Shown here piece by piece: positions 1 to 8,666 of a stretch of 18,801 bases of DNA (position 1 is its first letter; each line of letters opens with the position of its first letter). Position numbers and translations under genes: made by a program. The notes under the pieces were generated by a model that was not told the DNA's origin, did no database searches, and saw nothing but the letters and a program-made list of their open reading frames with translations. The stretch comes from Patescibacteria group bacterium (GTDB lineage: Bacteria > Patescibacteriota > JAHJAL01), in NCBI GenBank assembly GCA_018814055.1, contig JAHJAL010000154.1, forward strand, positions 1-18,801, given 5' to 3'.

Positions 1-73
1 TAAAAAGAAAATATTGATGATGATAATAATAATTCACACAATATCTTAATTATTCATTATAATTCATTATAAA
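1..73. other. AT-rich end of the gene series, no gene seen
   Basis: This is the sequence downstream of the last minus-strand gene, up to the window edge. It is almost entirely A and T. I see no GC-rich hairpin followed by a T-run on the minus strand, so no rho-independent terminator can be called here. The series could therefore continue past the left edge. Confidence 0.5.
52..71. repeat. Two tandem copies of a 10-bp AT-rich unit
   Basis: The unit ATTCATTATA occurs twice with no gap, directly downstream of the stop codon of giant protein B. It is short and of low complexity, so it may be a chance or slippage product. No function can be assigned. Confidence 0.5.
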
Positions 74-3000
74 TCAAAAACTGACGTGGATGTATTCCTG
101 GCAGGTGGAGAGATATTCGTTGTCGAGGTCGGCGCAGTCGTTGACCCAGATATCATTGTTGAGGTTTTGCTGGGAGAATTGGGTGTCGTCTTTGGGCCAG
201 ACATAATCAAATGTTTCTACCGCTTTGTCAGTGATAATATCTACGATGTCATCGATGAAATCGGAGAATATTTGGTGGGGGAAGAAATTTGATAGTTTGG
301 TATCAGCGTCAGGTTGATCCTCGTCGAGTAATTCTCCGTCTGAGTCGTAATCTATCTCATAATAATTGAGGGTGCGTTTGTTTTTGTAGAAAGAAATAAT
401 TATGTCAGATAGGTGAACCAGGTTGTCCTGGGCGATTTTCTGGCGGCATTTTTCAAAAATTATGTTGGGGGGAGGGGTGTCATTGAAATTAAACGAAGGG
501 AAGTCTTTTGGTTTTTTTCGGCGCAATCTTTGATTTATTTGTTGCGCCTGTGGATTTCCCGATGGATCAAAGGTATTGATAAAATTGGTGGTAAGGTTGA
601 TGGCTTGCGGCAGGGTAAGTTTACCCTGAAGCAGTTGTTTGATTTGGTTTATTAGCTCATTTTTCTTTGCGTCATCAGTTATTTCAGAAAGGATATTTTG
701 TTGCAGGTATTCCATGGCGGCATCGTCGGTATATTCATCGGGAGTTAAATTTAACAGAGGAATTGTTGAGTCGCTGTTTTGGCATGATCCGACGATTGTT
801 ACCAGCCGTGAGGAAAGATTCTGATAATCTGTTTTGTTTTGGACGGACAAAGTGAGTTCAAGCAAATTATCATATGGCTGGATAAATTCTGGGTATTTAT
901 CCGGGGTGCAGTTCTGGTTGATGAGATTGCCGGCGGAAATCATATAGAGGCCAAGGTGGTAATTGGTTTGGTTGGTAGCGATGGCGGAGAGTATGGCTTG
1001 AATGTCGATTAAATACTGGGGATGGTAGCTGGGCAGCAGGCGGCTGATATCCGGTAGGGAAAGTAGTTTGTAAATGTATTGAGGGTTGTTTTCAATCAGC
1101 GGGCTGACGATGGAAAAACTATATTTTTTGTCCAGGCCGCCATTGGTACTGATGGTATCGGAAATAATGGTTTTGATAGCTGACAAAGTGGATGCCAAGA
1201 ATGGCTGATCAACAAATTTTTCGATGAAGTTATTGAAGTCATAAGAATCTGCCAGATCGGAGGTGTCTTGGTAGTGAAGTCGGGCGGTGAGTATTTGGGA
1301 AATTTGGTTGAAGAAGTTGTTTTGATTGATGAAGTCGATAATCTGATTGATGTCGGAGCTGGGATCTTTGCCGGCGGTGAATATTTGATTGTTGGTGACA
1401 AAGGTGATAATTTCATTTTTACTTTGCTCGGTGTTGTTGTTGATCCAATCCTGGATGATAATCATGGTGTTGATGATGTCGGTAATGTTGGCTGAATTGA
1501 GATCCCGTCCAGTAATGGGGTCTGTGCCGTTGATTCGATGAGATAGGGTGGAATTACCAATCAGGGCCAGGTTTTTGATGGTGGTATCATAGTCGGTTGG
1601 CGTGAAAATTGTCCGATAGATGAATTCGGTTCCGCCATAAGGGGATAATATATCAGTTTGGCTGGTGGTGTATTTGTCTTGCATGGCCAGCAGCAATGGC
1701 TCGCCGGTGGCGGTAGGTGGAAGTATTCCGGGGAAAGCTGCGGTAGTACTGATTTCGATTGGTTTTGTCTGGGAATAGTCGATAATATTGGTGGTATAAT
1801 CCAAAAGAAGAAATGCGCCCAAATTGTTACGAAAAGAGGCACTTGGCCCAATTCCTGGGAAAATTATTTCAGGTAAGTTGATTTTGGGGTAAGCATAGTA
1901 TATCTGATTTGGTATCATTGAGGAAACGGGATTGACTTGATTGTTTAAAAAGTCTTGTTCGGAAATGATGGTCAGATCAGCTATATCGATACCGACTGAG
2001 TTGAGCAGGTTGGGCAGTGGTTGCGGTGTTTGGAAACCGTAGGTTGGATCAACCGAAGTGATGTAGGAATTATCTTGATATTCTTCTATTTCAGAAAGTT
2101 GGTTGATAAATGATCGGCTGGTTATCTTGATAGGACGGATGGTGTACAGGTATTGGTTGGTGATTTTTTGGTGTAAACTGGAATTATAAATCATGTCGAT
2201 CAGCCGTTGACGGAATGATGCCAGTGATTCGGTTGAACCCGTGTCTTGGTAGTATTTTGATTCCAATTGAGTTATTTCCGGCGGGTGGAAGCCGGGGATA
2301 GAAAAGGGTAGATTGGTGTTACCGGGATTGAGATTGTATATGTTGTCGAGGGCAATGTATTCCAACAGATAGGGAATTTTTTGGCTGTCTTCGTAGGTTA
2401 GGTCAACTCCAATTCTGTCCAGAATAATGCTGGCGGAAATACTGGCCAGGGCAAATTCGTCGCCGATGTTTTGGCTGGTGCCTTTCTGGATAATTGTCTG
2501 GATGGAATTGGGTTCGAGGTATGGAGTGATGGTTTCCAGATAATCGGTGTCCGTGTTTTGATATAAGTCATTGAGAAAGGAGTTATGGCCGCCGGGATAT
2601 GAAGAATTATTTGTGATATATGAGTAAAACATCTCAGAGGATTCCGGGTTGGCAAACAACTGGTTGATATCGTTGATGTTGAGTGTTTGGAGGGCTGTGA
2701 ACAGGTCGGCAGTTTGGTTGTTGGCGATTTGATTGGAAACATAATAGTTGATTTTTTGGCTGGCAAAAACTTCAGAAAGGATTGCGGCTGATTTGGAGGA
2801 ATAGGTAATTTTTGGATTGTCCGGATCAACGTGGTAATTGGTGGGTAGGCCGAGAATTCTATTCAAAGTCAGGTCATTTAACCGACTGGTGATTGAACCT
2901 AGATTGTGATTGGAGATATCCTTTGGGTCGATAACATCATCGATCCAGGTAAATATCGAGTGATTGATTTCTTGGATGCCGAGGTTGGCCAGAGATAGTG

Positions 3001-5320
3001 AAATAGCTTGGGAATTATTATCAGAAGAGATAGAGTTGATAAGGTTGGTTAGAATATTGGGCGAAAGATGAGTGTTGGGGGTGTAGTAGATTAGTTCGAG
3101 AGCTTCCGCCTGGTATTGGGCGGGAAGTTTGGTGGCTTGAATAATGCTGAAGGAGTGATTGAATAATTGATATAGTTCATTGACATAACCGCTGGCAAGG
3201 CTGATAGTGGACGTGTTTGGTGATTGGTTGTTCAAAAAAATATAGTCAATGGTTTGTTGGGGTAGGCCCAGGGTGGAATATATGCTGTTGATTTGAAAGT
3301 TGGCGATGGTATTGAGAAGGGTGTGGGTAGTAGTGTTGGATATCTGCCCAAAGTTGTATGTTCCCGGATCTATGTTGAGGTGGAAAATATTGTTGAATTG
3401 ATTGAGTGAGTTTTCGCCAAAAATACTTTGGGGACTGAAATTGTTGGGGTTGGCAAGAATGTTGGAGAATGTATCGGTGATGCTACTAAATACATCCAAG
3501 CCAATTTGGCTGTGTGACCATTTGATTTCGACAGGTTTGTATTCATCTTGGGCCAGATCGAGAGTGATGGGGGTAAAAGGACAACATTTCGGCGGGTCTT
3601 CCAGCAAAAGACAGCTGGAGGGGTCTGATGGGCAGATGTCAAGACCTTGGCAAGCGGCGCAATCGAGCCGTTCATTGTACAAACCAATTTCCATAATATC
3701 GATCGCTCTGAGGAAATAATGAGTATTATTAATATCTTTGCCGGTTTTTTCAAAATCTTGGGGAAGTTCATCGGTGGTTAAGGGCGCATCCAAACCAAGC
3801 CATATTTTGAGGTGGGCGCGGTCTTTGTAGGGTACGCCGAGATTGTCCAGGTCTCCATTGAGCCAGTCGGCGGCATATAGAATTTGTTTGACTCCACATT
3901 TGTCTTCTGTTTTGTTGCATTTTTCGGGATCATTCTCCAGTTTGTCACCGCAGAGATCCTCGATGTCTTGGGGGGTTTCGGGTTCCTGCAGAATATCTTT
4001 GATATAAGTGTCATAATCCTCACCGGTCATCTCCAGCACGTGAAAAATATAATTCAGAAGGTAATAGACACGACTGTCAACGATATAGCCCAAGGCGGCA
4101 TATTCTTCATAGTCAGCTTTGGTCTGGGGCAGCAGCATGTACAGTTCGTCCGGGTTGGCAAATTCCAGGGCGGGCGGGAATTTCTCATCGCGTTCTTTGG
4201 TTTCTTCCTGGAGGGTGGCCAGGATAATGTCTTGCTGGTTTTGCAGGCGGTCGGTGGTGTTACTGATTGATTGATCGTCAGCCTCGAAAGTGTGCAGGTT
4301 TTTGATTTTGCGGGAGGTGACGAAGTGCAGCATTTCCGGTAGATTGTTTTGACGCGATTGCCGCAGTTGTTTGTCGTCAGCCATACTACCGTTGATTTCG
4401 GCACCTTCTCCGGTTTGGATGAGCAGGTATTCGAAGATTTCGTTGAAATCGGCAAGTTCGAGGATAACGCTGTCTTGGCCGAGGTAGTGTGATCGCAAGT
4501 ACCGGTAGTATTTGGGTTCGTCATTGTCTTGGTTGACGCTGTCGGCGTGGTCGATGATGTTGTCAACTATGTCGGCGTTGGCTTTGAGCAGTTCGATGGT
4601 TTCTTCACTGGTATCCGTTTTGATGATTGTGTCATAGGCCAAACTGTTAATTTCTTCATCCATGCTTTTGATTTGTCCGGCCCAGTTTTTGAAGCTGCCG
4701 GATACACTTTTTTCGGAGGCGTTTTCAATGTATTCAAAGGTGGTCCGGCTGTCTGTTTCGGGAGAGTCCGGGTCAAGAACTGTGCCTCCCGGGTGGCCGG
4801 TGGGAGTAGATACCGGGTGAACTTGAGCGGCAATAATTGGTATTTGAATTTCGCTGGAGCCACCGGGTCCGTAACTGGCAAAGTGGGTCAGTATTGCCAA
4901 AAATGGGGGGGCGATGGTAGCACCGCCGGCCAGAAGGGTGGTGATAATGGCAATATACAGGGCCGGTTTACCGGGCATAACTTGGCCAGCGATATTGAGC
5001 ATTGATTTACCAAGGGAACCGAGATTTGGAAAATTTTTGAGTAATTTTTGGCCCAGATTCGCCAGGTTGGTGCCGGTGGGGAGAGCCGATTGCGTTGGTG
5101 GCGGTTGCTGCCGCGCCGGCGGCTGTTGCAATGGTTTTGGTATTCGGTATGTAGGTCTGGTGGTAAAAGAGGTGCGGGCGGATTGGTATGGGGAGGTCCC
5201 GGTAGTTGATTTTTTGGTTTTTGATTTGGCTGATTTGGACGTAGTTTTCTTGGGTGGAATTGATTCCACTTTGAGTTTGGGATTTTTCTTTGGGTTGTTT
5301 TGTTTATCTTGTTTGGCCAT
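74..5320 (-). CDS. Giant single-pass surface protein, copy B (1748 aa)
   Basis: I recognise no family. It is a paralogue of the 1859-residue protein encoded at 8667-14246. Residues 1-118 form a Lys/Arg-, Pro- and Gln-rich tail with about 22 basic and 2 acidic residues. One membrane segment follows at about 119-147, then about 1,600 hydrophilic residues with no further obvious membrane segment. This predicts a cytoplasmic N-terminus and a huge external domain. Twelve cysteines align with copy A (457, 468, 475, 554, 557, 563, 570, 579, 580, 1625, 1729, 1740), and two more are unique (1471, 1513). Other blocks shared with copy A include RILGLPTNY, LPEIIFPGI, SPYGGTE and the C-terminal EYIHVSF (EYVHINF in A). 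There is no LPXTG sorting signal. It starts 16 bp after propeller B, without a Shine-Dalgarno sequence. A surface or channel part of a VirB4-linked machine is inferred from context only; an adhesin is the main alternative. Confidence 0.9.
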   Translation of the reverse strand: MAKQDKQNNPKKNPKLKVESIPPKKTTSKSAKSKTKKSTTGTSPYQSARTSFTTRPTYRIPKPLQQPPARQQPPPTQSALPTGTNLANLGQKLLKNFPNLGSLGKSMLNIAGQVMPGKPALYIAIITTLLAGGATIAPPFLAILTHFASYGPGGSSEIQIPIIAAQVHPVSTPTGHPGGTVLDPDSPETDSRTTFEYIENASEKSVSGSFKNWAGQIKSMDEEINSLAYDTIIKTDTSEETIELLKANADIVDNIIDHADSVNQDNDEPKYYRYLRSHYLGQDSVILELADFNEIFEYLLIQTGEGAEINGSMADDKQLRQSRQNNLPEMLHFVTSRKIKNLHTFEADDQSISNTTDRLQNQQDIILATLQEETKERDEKFPPALEFANPDELYMLLPQTKADYEEYAALGYIVDSRVYYLLNYIFHVLEMTGEDYDTYIKDILQEPETPQDIEDLCGDKLENDPEKCNKTEDKCGVKQILYAADWLNGDLDNLGVPYKDRAHLKIWLGLDAPLTTDELPQDFEKTGKDINNTHYFLRAIDIMEIGLYNERLDCAACQGLDICPSDPSSCLLLEDPPKCCPFTPITLDLAQDEYKPVEIKWSHSQIGLDVFSSITDTFSNILANPNNFSPQSIFGENSLNQFNNIFHLNIDPGTYNFGQISNTTTHTLLNTIANFQINSIYSTLGLPQQTIDYIFLNNQSPNTSTISLASGYVNELYQLFNHSFSIIQATKLPAQYQAEALELIYYTPNTHLSPNILTNLINSISSDNNSQAISLSLANLGIQEINHSIFTWIDDVIDPKDISNHNLGSITSRLNDLTLNRILGLPTNYHVDPDNPKITYSSKSAAILSEVFASQKINYYVSNQIANNQTADLFTALQTLNINDINQLFANPESSEMFYSYITNNSSYPGGHNSFLNDLYQNTDTDYLETITPYLEPNSIQTIIQKGTSQNIGDEFALASISASIILDRIGVDLTYEDSQKIPYLLEYIALDNIYNLNPGNTNLPFSIPGFHPPEITQLESKYYQDTGSTESLASFRQRLIDMIYNSSLHQKITNQYLYTIRPIKITSRSFINQLSEIEEYQDNSYITSVDPTYGFQTPQPLPNLLNSVGIDIADLTIISEQDFLNNQVNPVSSMIPNQIYYAYPKINLPEIIFPGIGPSASFRNNLGAFLLLDYTTNIIDYSQTKPIEISTTAAFPGILPPTATGEPLLLAMQDKYTTSQTDILSPYGGTEFIYRTIFTPTDYDTTIKNLALIGNSTLSHRINGTDPITGRDLNSANITDIINTMIIIQDWINNNTEQSKNEIITFVTNNQIFTAGKDPSSDINQIIDFINQNNFFNQISQILTARLHYQDTSDLADSYDFNNFIEKFVDQPFLASTLSAIKTIISDTISTNGGLDKKYSFSIVSPLIENNPQYIYKLLSLPDISRLLPSYHPQYLIDIQAILSAIATNQTNYHLGLYMISAGNLINQNCTPDKYPEFIQPYDNLLELTLSVQNKTDYQNLSSRLVTIVGSCQNSDSTIPLLNLTPDEYTDDAAMEYLQQNILSEITDDAKKNELINQIKQLLQGKLTLPQAINLTTNFINTFDPSGNPQAQQINQRLRRKKPKDFPSFNFNDTPPPNIIFEKCRQKIAQDNLVHLSDIIISFYKNKRTLNYYEIDYDSDGELLDEDQPDADTKLSNFFPHQIFSDFIDDIVDIITDKAVETFDYVWPKDDTQFSQQNLNNDIWVNDCADLDNEYLSTCQEYIHVSF

Positions 5321-5336
5321 AGTATGTGGCAGTGAG

Positions 5337-6833
5337 CTATGGTTTTACTGGCAGTTGAAATAAGAAGTTGCTGGAATCTTGGAAGTATAGATAGTCGTTA
5401 TCAGAAAAGATATTGTGAACGTTGATTAGCTGTTGAAAGTTTTGGCCGAATAGATCAGTTTTTTGGCCGGTATTGAGATTGAAAAGGTAAAGTATGTCGG
5501 TGGTGGGATAATCCGTTTGGCTATAATAATTGGCGGGAATAGTTGGTGGAGATGGTAAAGCGACCAATAGTTGTTGGGCGTTTATCCAATGAGTTTTGGA
5601 GGGGATAGTGTTGAATCCGGTATTTTGGATATTTTGGTTTTGGATGTTGTAGATTTGGAGAGTGGGTGTATTGTTGTTTTGATTATCAAGATGAGCGAAT
5701 AATATTTGGTTGCCGTCGGGTGACCAACTGGCTTGGAAGCTGCCGGGTTCGGTGAGGATGGTTACGTTTTTTTCTTGGATATTTAGTAAATGAATGGCTG
5801 TTTTGATCTCTTGTCCGGTTTCAAATGGCTGGGGGAGCAATAAAACCAGATTGGGATCGGTCGGTGATGGGATGATCTCGGAGAGGGTAAGGGGGGAGTT
5901 TATCAAATTATATATTTCCCGCCAATCTTGACCGGTGAAGAGGGCGGTATTGATGGAATTGGCCGGGATAAAATCCGGATTGCCAAAACTGTCGGTGGTG
6001 AAGTTGGAGTATTCATAGATAATATTATTATCATCCAACCAGGCGATATTTTTGGTAAAATCACTCAGTTGGTAGTATTGTTTGCTGGTAAAATCATAGG
6101 ACCAGATAGTGGTTTGGCCGTCGGGGGTTCCCGGGCGGTAAAATACACTAACCGGCGAGGAGGCGGTTGTTTTCTGGGGATCTGACGGGTCGGTTTTGAA
6201 GAATCCACCGGAAAAAGCTAGATTATTATTGGTAACTTTGAGGATAACTTTGGTTTTGTTTGGTGAATAAATAATCTGGTTTACGCCAAACCAGGAGTTT
6301 TCTTCGATGATTTCGGTGGTTTGGGTGATGAGATTGTATTTGGTTGGATAATTATTGGTGTTGTCCAGATATATTATTTCGTTGTTTTTGGAGGGAGTGG
6401 GGTGGGAAATTTTGGTATTGATTAGTGGTTCGAATAGCTGCGGCTCAAAAGCATATGTTTGGAAAGCTTCGGCGAAAAATGTTTGGGTGTAGCGGCTGTA
6501 ATTGTCTTTGGTAACTACGATCTGATAGTAAAAGTTGGGTTTGAGGCGTGTTTTGAGCTTTTCGACGTTGGTTTGATCAATGATGATTTTCTCGGTGATC
6601 TCGGGTGATTTTTCCCTGGTAAATGCTTGATCGGACTGTTTGATTTCTATGTTGACGTTATCGGTATTGGGTTTGATTTGTAATATGGATTGGCTGAAGT
6701 ATTGCCAAGCAATGGCCAAGATTATCAAGCCGGCTATTACTATACAGGTGATTATCAGGTTTCTTCTGGTTAAATATTTGTCAACTGGATTAACAATGAG
6801 TTCTTCTTCCTCTTTTTTGATTTCTTGAGCCAT
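5337..6833 (-). CDS. Membrane-anchored PEGA-like/TolB-like beta-propeller protein, copy B (498 aa)
   Basis: Residues 1-24 are charged and probably cytoplasmic. A single membrane helix spans about 25-43, followed by the juxtamembrane motif WQYFSQS. The next ~80 residues (IKPNTDNVNI up to about residue 135) look like a small beta-sandwich of the PEGA type. The rest resembles a TolB/WD40-like propeller. The clearest blade is ASWSPDGNQILF, a PD40-type signature, and YSPNKTKVILK and IIPSPTDPNLVLLL are weaker blade-like stretches. PEGA and PD40 modules usually act outside the membrane in binding protein or envelope polymers; no catalytic residues are seen. It is the paralogue of the gene at 14251-15783. 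It lies 53 bp after hydrolase B and 16 bp before giant B, so co-expression is likely. A scaffold that links the hydrolase to the giant protein is an inference. Confidence 0.85.
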   Translation of the reverse strand: MAQEIKKEEEELIVNPVDKYLTRRNLIITCIVIAGLIILAIAWQYFSQSILQIKPNTDNVNIEIKQSDQAFTREKSPEITEKIIIDQTNVEKLKTRLKPNFYYQIVVTKDNYSRYTQTFFAEAFQTYAFEPQLFEPLINTKISHPTPSKNNEIIYLDNTNNYPTKYNLITQTTEIIEENSWFGVNQIIYSPNKTKVILKVTNNNLAFSGGFFKTDPSDPQKTTASSPVSVFYRPGTPDGQTTIWSYDFTSKQYYQLSDFTKNIAWLDDNNIIYEYSNFTTDSFGNPDFIPANSINTALFTGQDWREIYNLINSPLTLSEIIPSPTDPNLVLLLPQPFETGQEIKTAIHLLNIQEKNVTILTEPGSFQASWSPDGNQILFAHLDNQNNNTPTLQIYNIQNQNIQNTGFNTIPSKTHWINAQQLLVALPSPPTIPANYYSQTDYPTTDILYLFNLNTGQKTDLFGQNFQQLINVHNIFSDNDYLYFQDSSNFLFQLPVKP

Positions 6834-6886
6834 GGATATTGATTAAATAAAGAATGTTGAAATAAAGTTTGTGTAATTATTTGTTA

Positions 6887-8599
6887 TTAATTACAGGCAA
6901 TAGGCCGGGCGTAGATTTTTTTGTCCCAGGGGCCTTCGGAAAATTCACGGATAATGACTCGTGATTGATGGCCGCTAGCTTCAACCACAGCGTTTTGATA
7001 GAATTGGCCGTTGTGGGTGGTAGGGCCAATATATACTCCCATGTGTTGATAGTCGGTGTTGGCGGACGCTTCCCCATGATAGGTGCCGCCAAAGACTGCG
7101 TCACCGGGAAGTATTTCGGATAAAATATTTGAAGATGGGTGGTAAATGTTGATATCACCGTTGTTTTCAAAGCTGGGGATGTAGCTATGATAGTAGCGGG
7201 AATTGTTGGTGGCGTAATACCAGGCGGAACCAAATAAGCCGGCGGCGTCAAAACTGGTGGCATTGATGTCGCCAATATTGTTGTCGGGGCTGAAATCTTT
7301 GCCGATTTGGGCTATCAGGAATTCTTTGACTTGGTCGGCCTGGTCCTGGCACTGATAAATGCTGCAACTGGAGAGCGGCAGATTTTGGGGATCAATGGCT
7401 TCGGCGTTGTATCTGACTTCGAAATGAAGATGATCTCCGTCTGAGTTGCCGGAACTGTCGATATCGGCTAATTTTTGTTTTTTGACGACATTTTGTCCGG
7501 GCTGGACCAGGAGGGTATCTTTTTGCAGGTGAGCATAGATACTGATATAGCCGTTTTGGTGGTCAATTTTGACGAAGTTACCAAAGTACTGTCCACAACT
7601 GTCGTTTCTGGAACCGCGGGGGCAGGTGTTGTTGGTATCGATTACCAGTCCACCGCTGGTGGCGAAAACCTCATATTCATCGTCGATACCTGGTGTGGGG
7701 GCGAAGTCAACTCCAAAGTGGTCATAGCCAAGGATTCTTTTGTATTCGGGATCTTTGAAAGTAGCGGTGATGGTGGTAGTGGTGGTGGGGAGGCACCACT
7801 GGCCGCCGGTGGGGCGGGGAGGTGCCAGGTAGTTACATTGGGTAGACACTTCATCAAAGAAGCGGGTGACGTTGCCGATCCAGTACTGATTTACTTTATG
7901 CGGGTCGTGACTGTCGTCATTGTCAGTACCGTATTCACGACCATCGGTGGTTGTACCGCAAGGGCAGTAGGCATAGGTGCCGACTTTGGCTTGGTTGCAG
8001 TTGTTGGCCGCATATTTGCTGGCGTCAAGCGGGATATAGTTTCCTCCGGCGCCGTTACCAATGGTGACGATAGTATTTTGCCCACGTTCGAAATAGTTTT
8101 TCAAAGTGCCGGTATGGGTTTCGATGGAATCTTCCCAGTCGGAGAAATTATAGGGTGGGAGTAGATTCCAGTAGTTATAATTGCCACTGGTAATGTTTAC
8201 ACCAAGGCCACTTTCTGCCTCAGCGATAGCGATGACAAAGGCGGGATTTAAATCATTGTCTTGGCTATAGGTGGTGATAGTTTCACCTTGTCCATAAAGT
8301 CCTCTTTCGCCGATTTTGGAACTTATATATTCGTCGAGACAATTACCAATTTCTACGGTGGGTATGTTGATAGCGATTGAGGGGAAGTTGAGTTCGAAAT
8401 CAAAAGAAGAGGTATAAGAGGTGCTCTTGGAGACTTGACTGAGTCGTTTATCATTGGGGATTGGTATGTAGTCGAAGATGGCTCCCAGGGAGGGGACATA
8501 TACGTAGGCCATGGGGAGAGCTATGGAAAATAACAATAGGGCCAAAATGGCACCTAGTTGCCAAAGTGTGTTGTTTGATTGTGAATTATCGTCGGGCAT
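6887..8599 (-). CDS. Membrane-anchored peptidoglycan hydrolase, copy B: glucosaminidase-like + M23 + inactive NlpC/P60
   Basis: A membrane anchor lies at about residues 12-35. Residues ~88-250 resemble a lysozyme-fold glycosidase, with candidate catalytic Glu129 in AEAESGLG and the YNYWNL and SDWEDSIETH motifs. This is closer to the GH73/glucosaminidase style than to the transglycosylase of copy A. An M23 (LytM) metallopeptidase follows, with zinc ligands His294 and Asp298 (HFGVD) and His392 of HLHFE, and the active-site His357 in YAHL. It should cut peptide cross-links. The C-terminal NlpC/P60 fold (about 420-570) keeps HMGVYIG but reads SFDAAGLFGSAW. Ala452 replaces the nucleophilic Cys, so this domain should not be a peptidase and may only bind wall peptides. 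Several Cys pairs, for example around the M23 insert, suggest disulfides outside the cell. PrgK of plasmid pCF10 is a known multi-hydrolase T4SS analogue. Translation starts 67 bp after giant A. Confidence 0.9.
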   Translation of the reverse strand: MPDDNSQSNNTLWQLGAILALLLFSIALPMAYVYVPSLGAIFDYIPIPNDKRLSQVSKSTSYTSSFDFELNFPSIAINIPTVEIGNCLDEYISSKIGERGLYGQGETITTYSQDNDLNPAFVIAIAEAESGLGVNITSGNYNYWNLLPPYNFSDWEDSIETHTGTLKNYFERGQNTIVTIGNGAGGNYIPLDASKYAANNCNQAKVGTYAYCPCGTTTDGREYGTDNDDSHDPHKVNQYWIGNVTRFFDEVSTQCNYLAPPRPTGGQWCLPTTTTTITATFKDPEYKRILGYDHFGVDFAPTPGIDDEYEVFATSGGLVIDTNNTCPRGSRNDSCGQYFGNFVKIDHQNGYISIYAHLQKDTLLVQPGQNVVKKQKLADIDSSGNSDGDHLHFEVRYNAEAIDPQNLPLSSCSIYQCQDQADQVKEFLIAQIGKDFSPDNNIGDINATSFDAAGLFGSAWYYATNNSRYYHSYIPSFENNGDINIYHPSSNILSEILPGDAVFGGTYHGEASANTDYQHMGVYIGPTTHNGQFYQNAVVEASGHQSRVIIREFSEGPWDKKIYARPIACN

Positions 8600-8609
8600 T
8601 TATATACAT

Positions 8610-8635
8610 AAATTGAAAAATGAAAATTGGAAATT
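8610..8635 (-). repeat. AT-rich intergenic repeat upstream of hydrolase B
   Basis: On the minus strand this 26-bp element begins AATTTCCAATTTTCA. It matches the right arm of the inverted repeat upstream of hydrolase A (17646-17671) at 25 of 26 positions. Both copies lie in the gap before a hydrolase gene and in the same orientation. The second arm found upstream of hydrolase A is missing here. It may be a relic of the cassette duplication or a genome-wide intergenic repeat; the window alone cannot decide. Confidence 0.7.
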
Positions 8636-8666
8636 AATAAGCTGGTTAGAAAAAATTGTTTTTGGG

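Noticed and set aside
1..73. Transcription terminator after the last gene
   Set aside because: No GC-rich stem followed by a T-run is visible on the minus strand.
7475..8164. Long open frame on the plus strand (229 codons), and similar ones at 4529-5005, 4914-5363 and 13675-14157
   Set aside because: They lie antisense to well-supported genes with recognisable domains or paralogues. The GT-rich plus strand contains few stops in some frames, and the products are Val/Gly- or Ser/Gly-rich with no recognisable motif.
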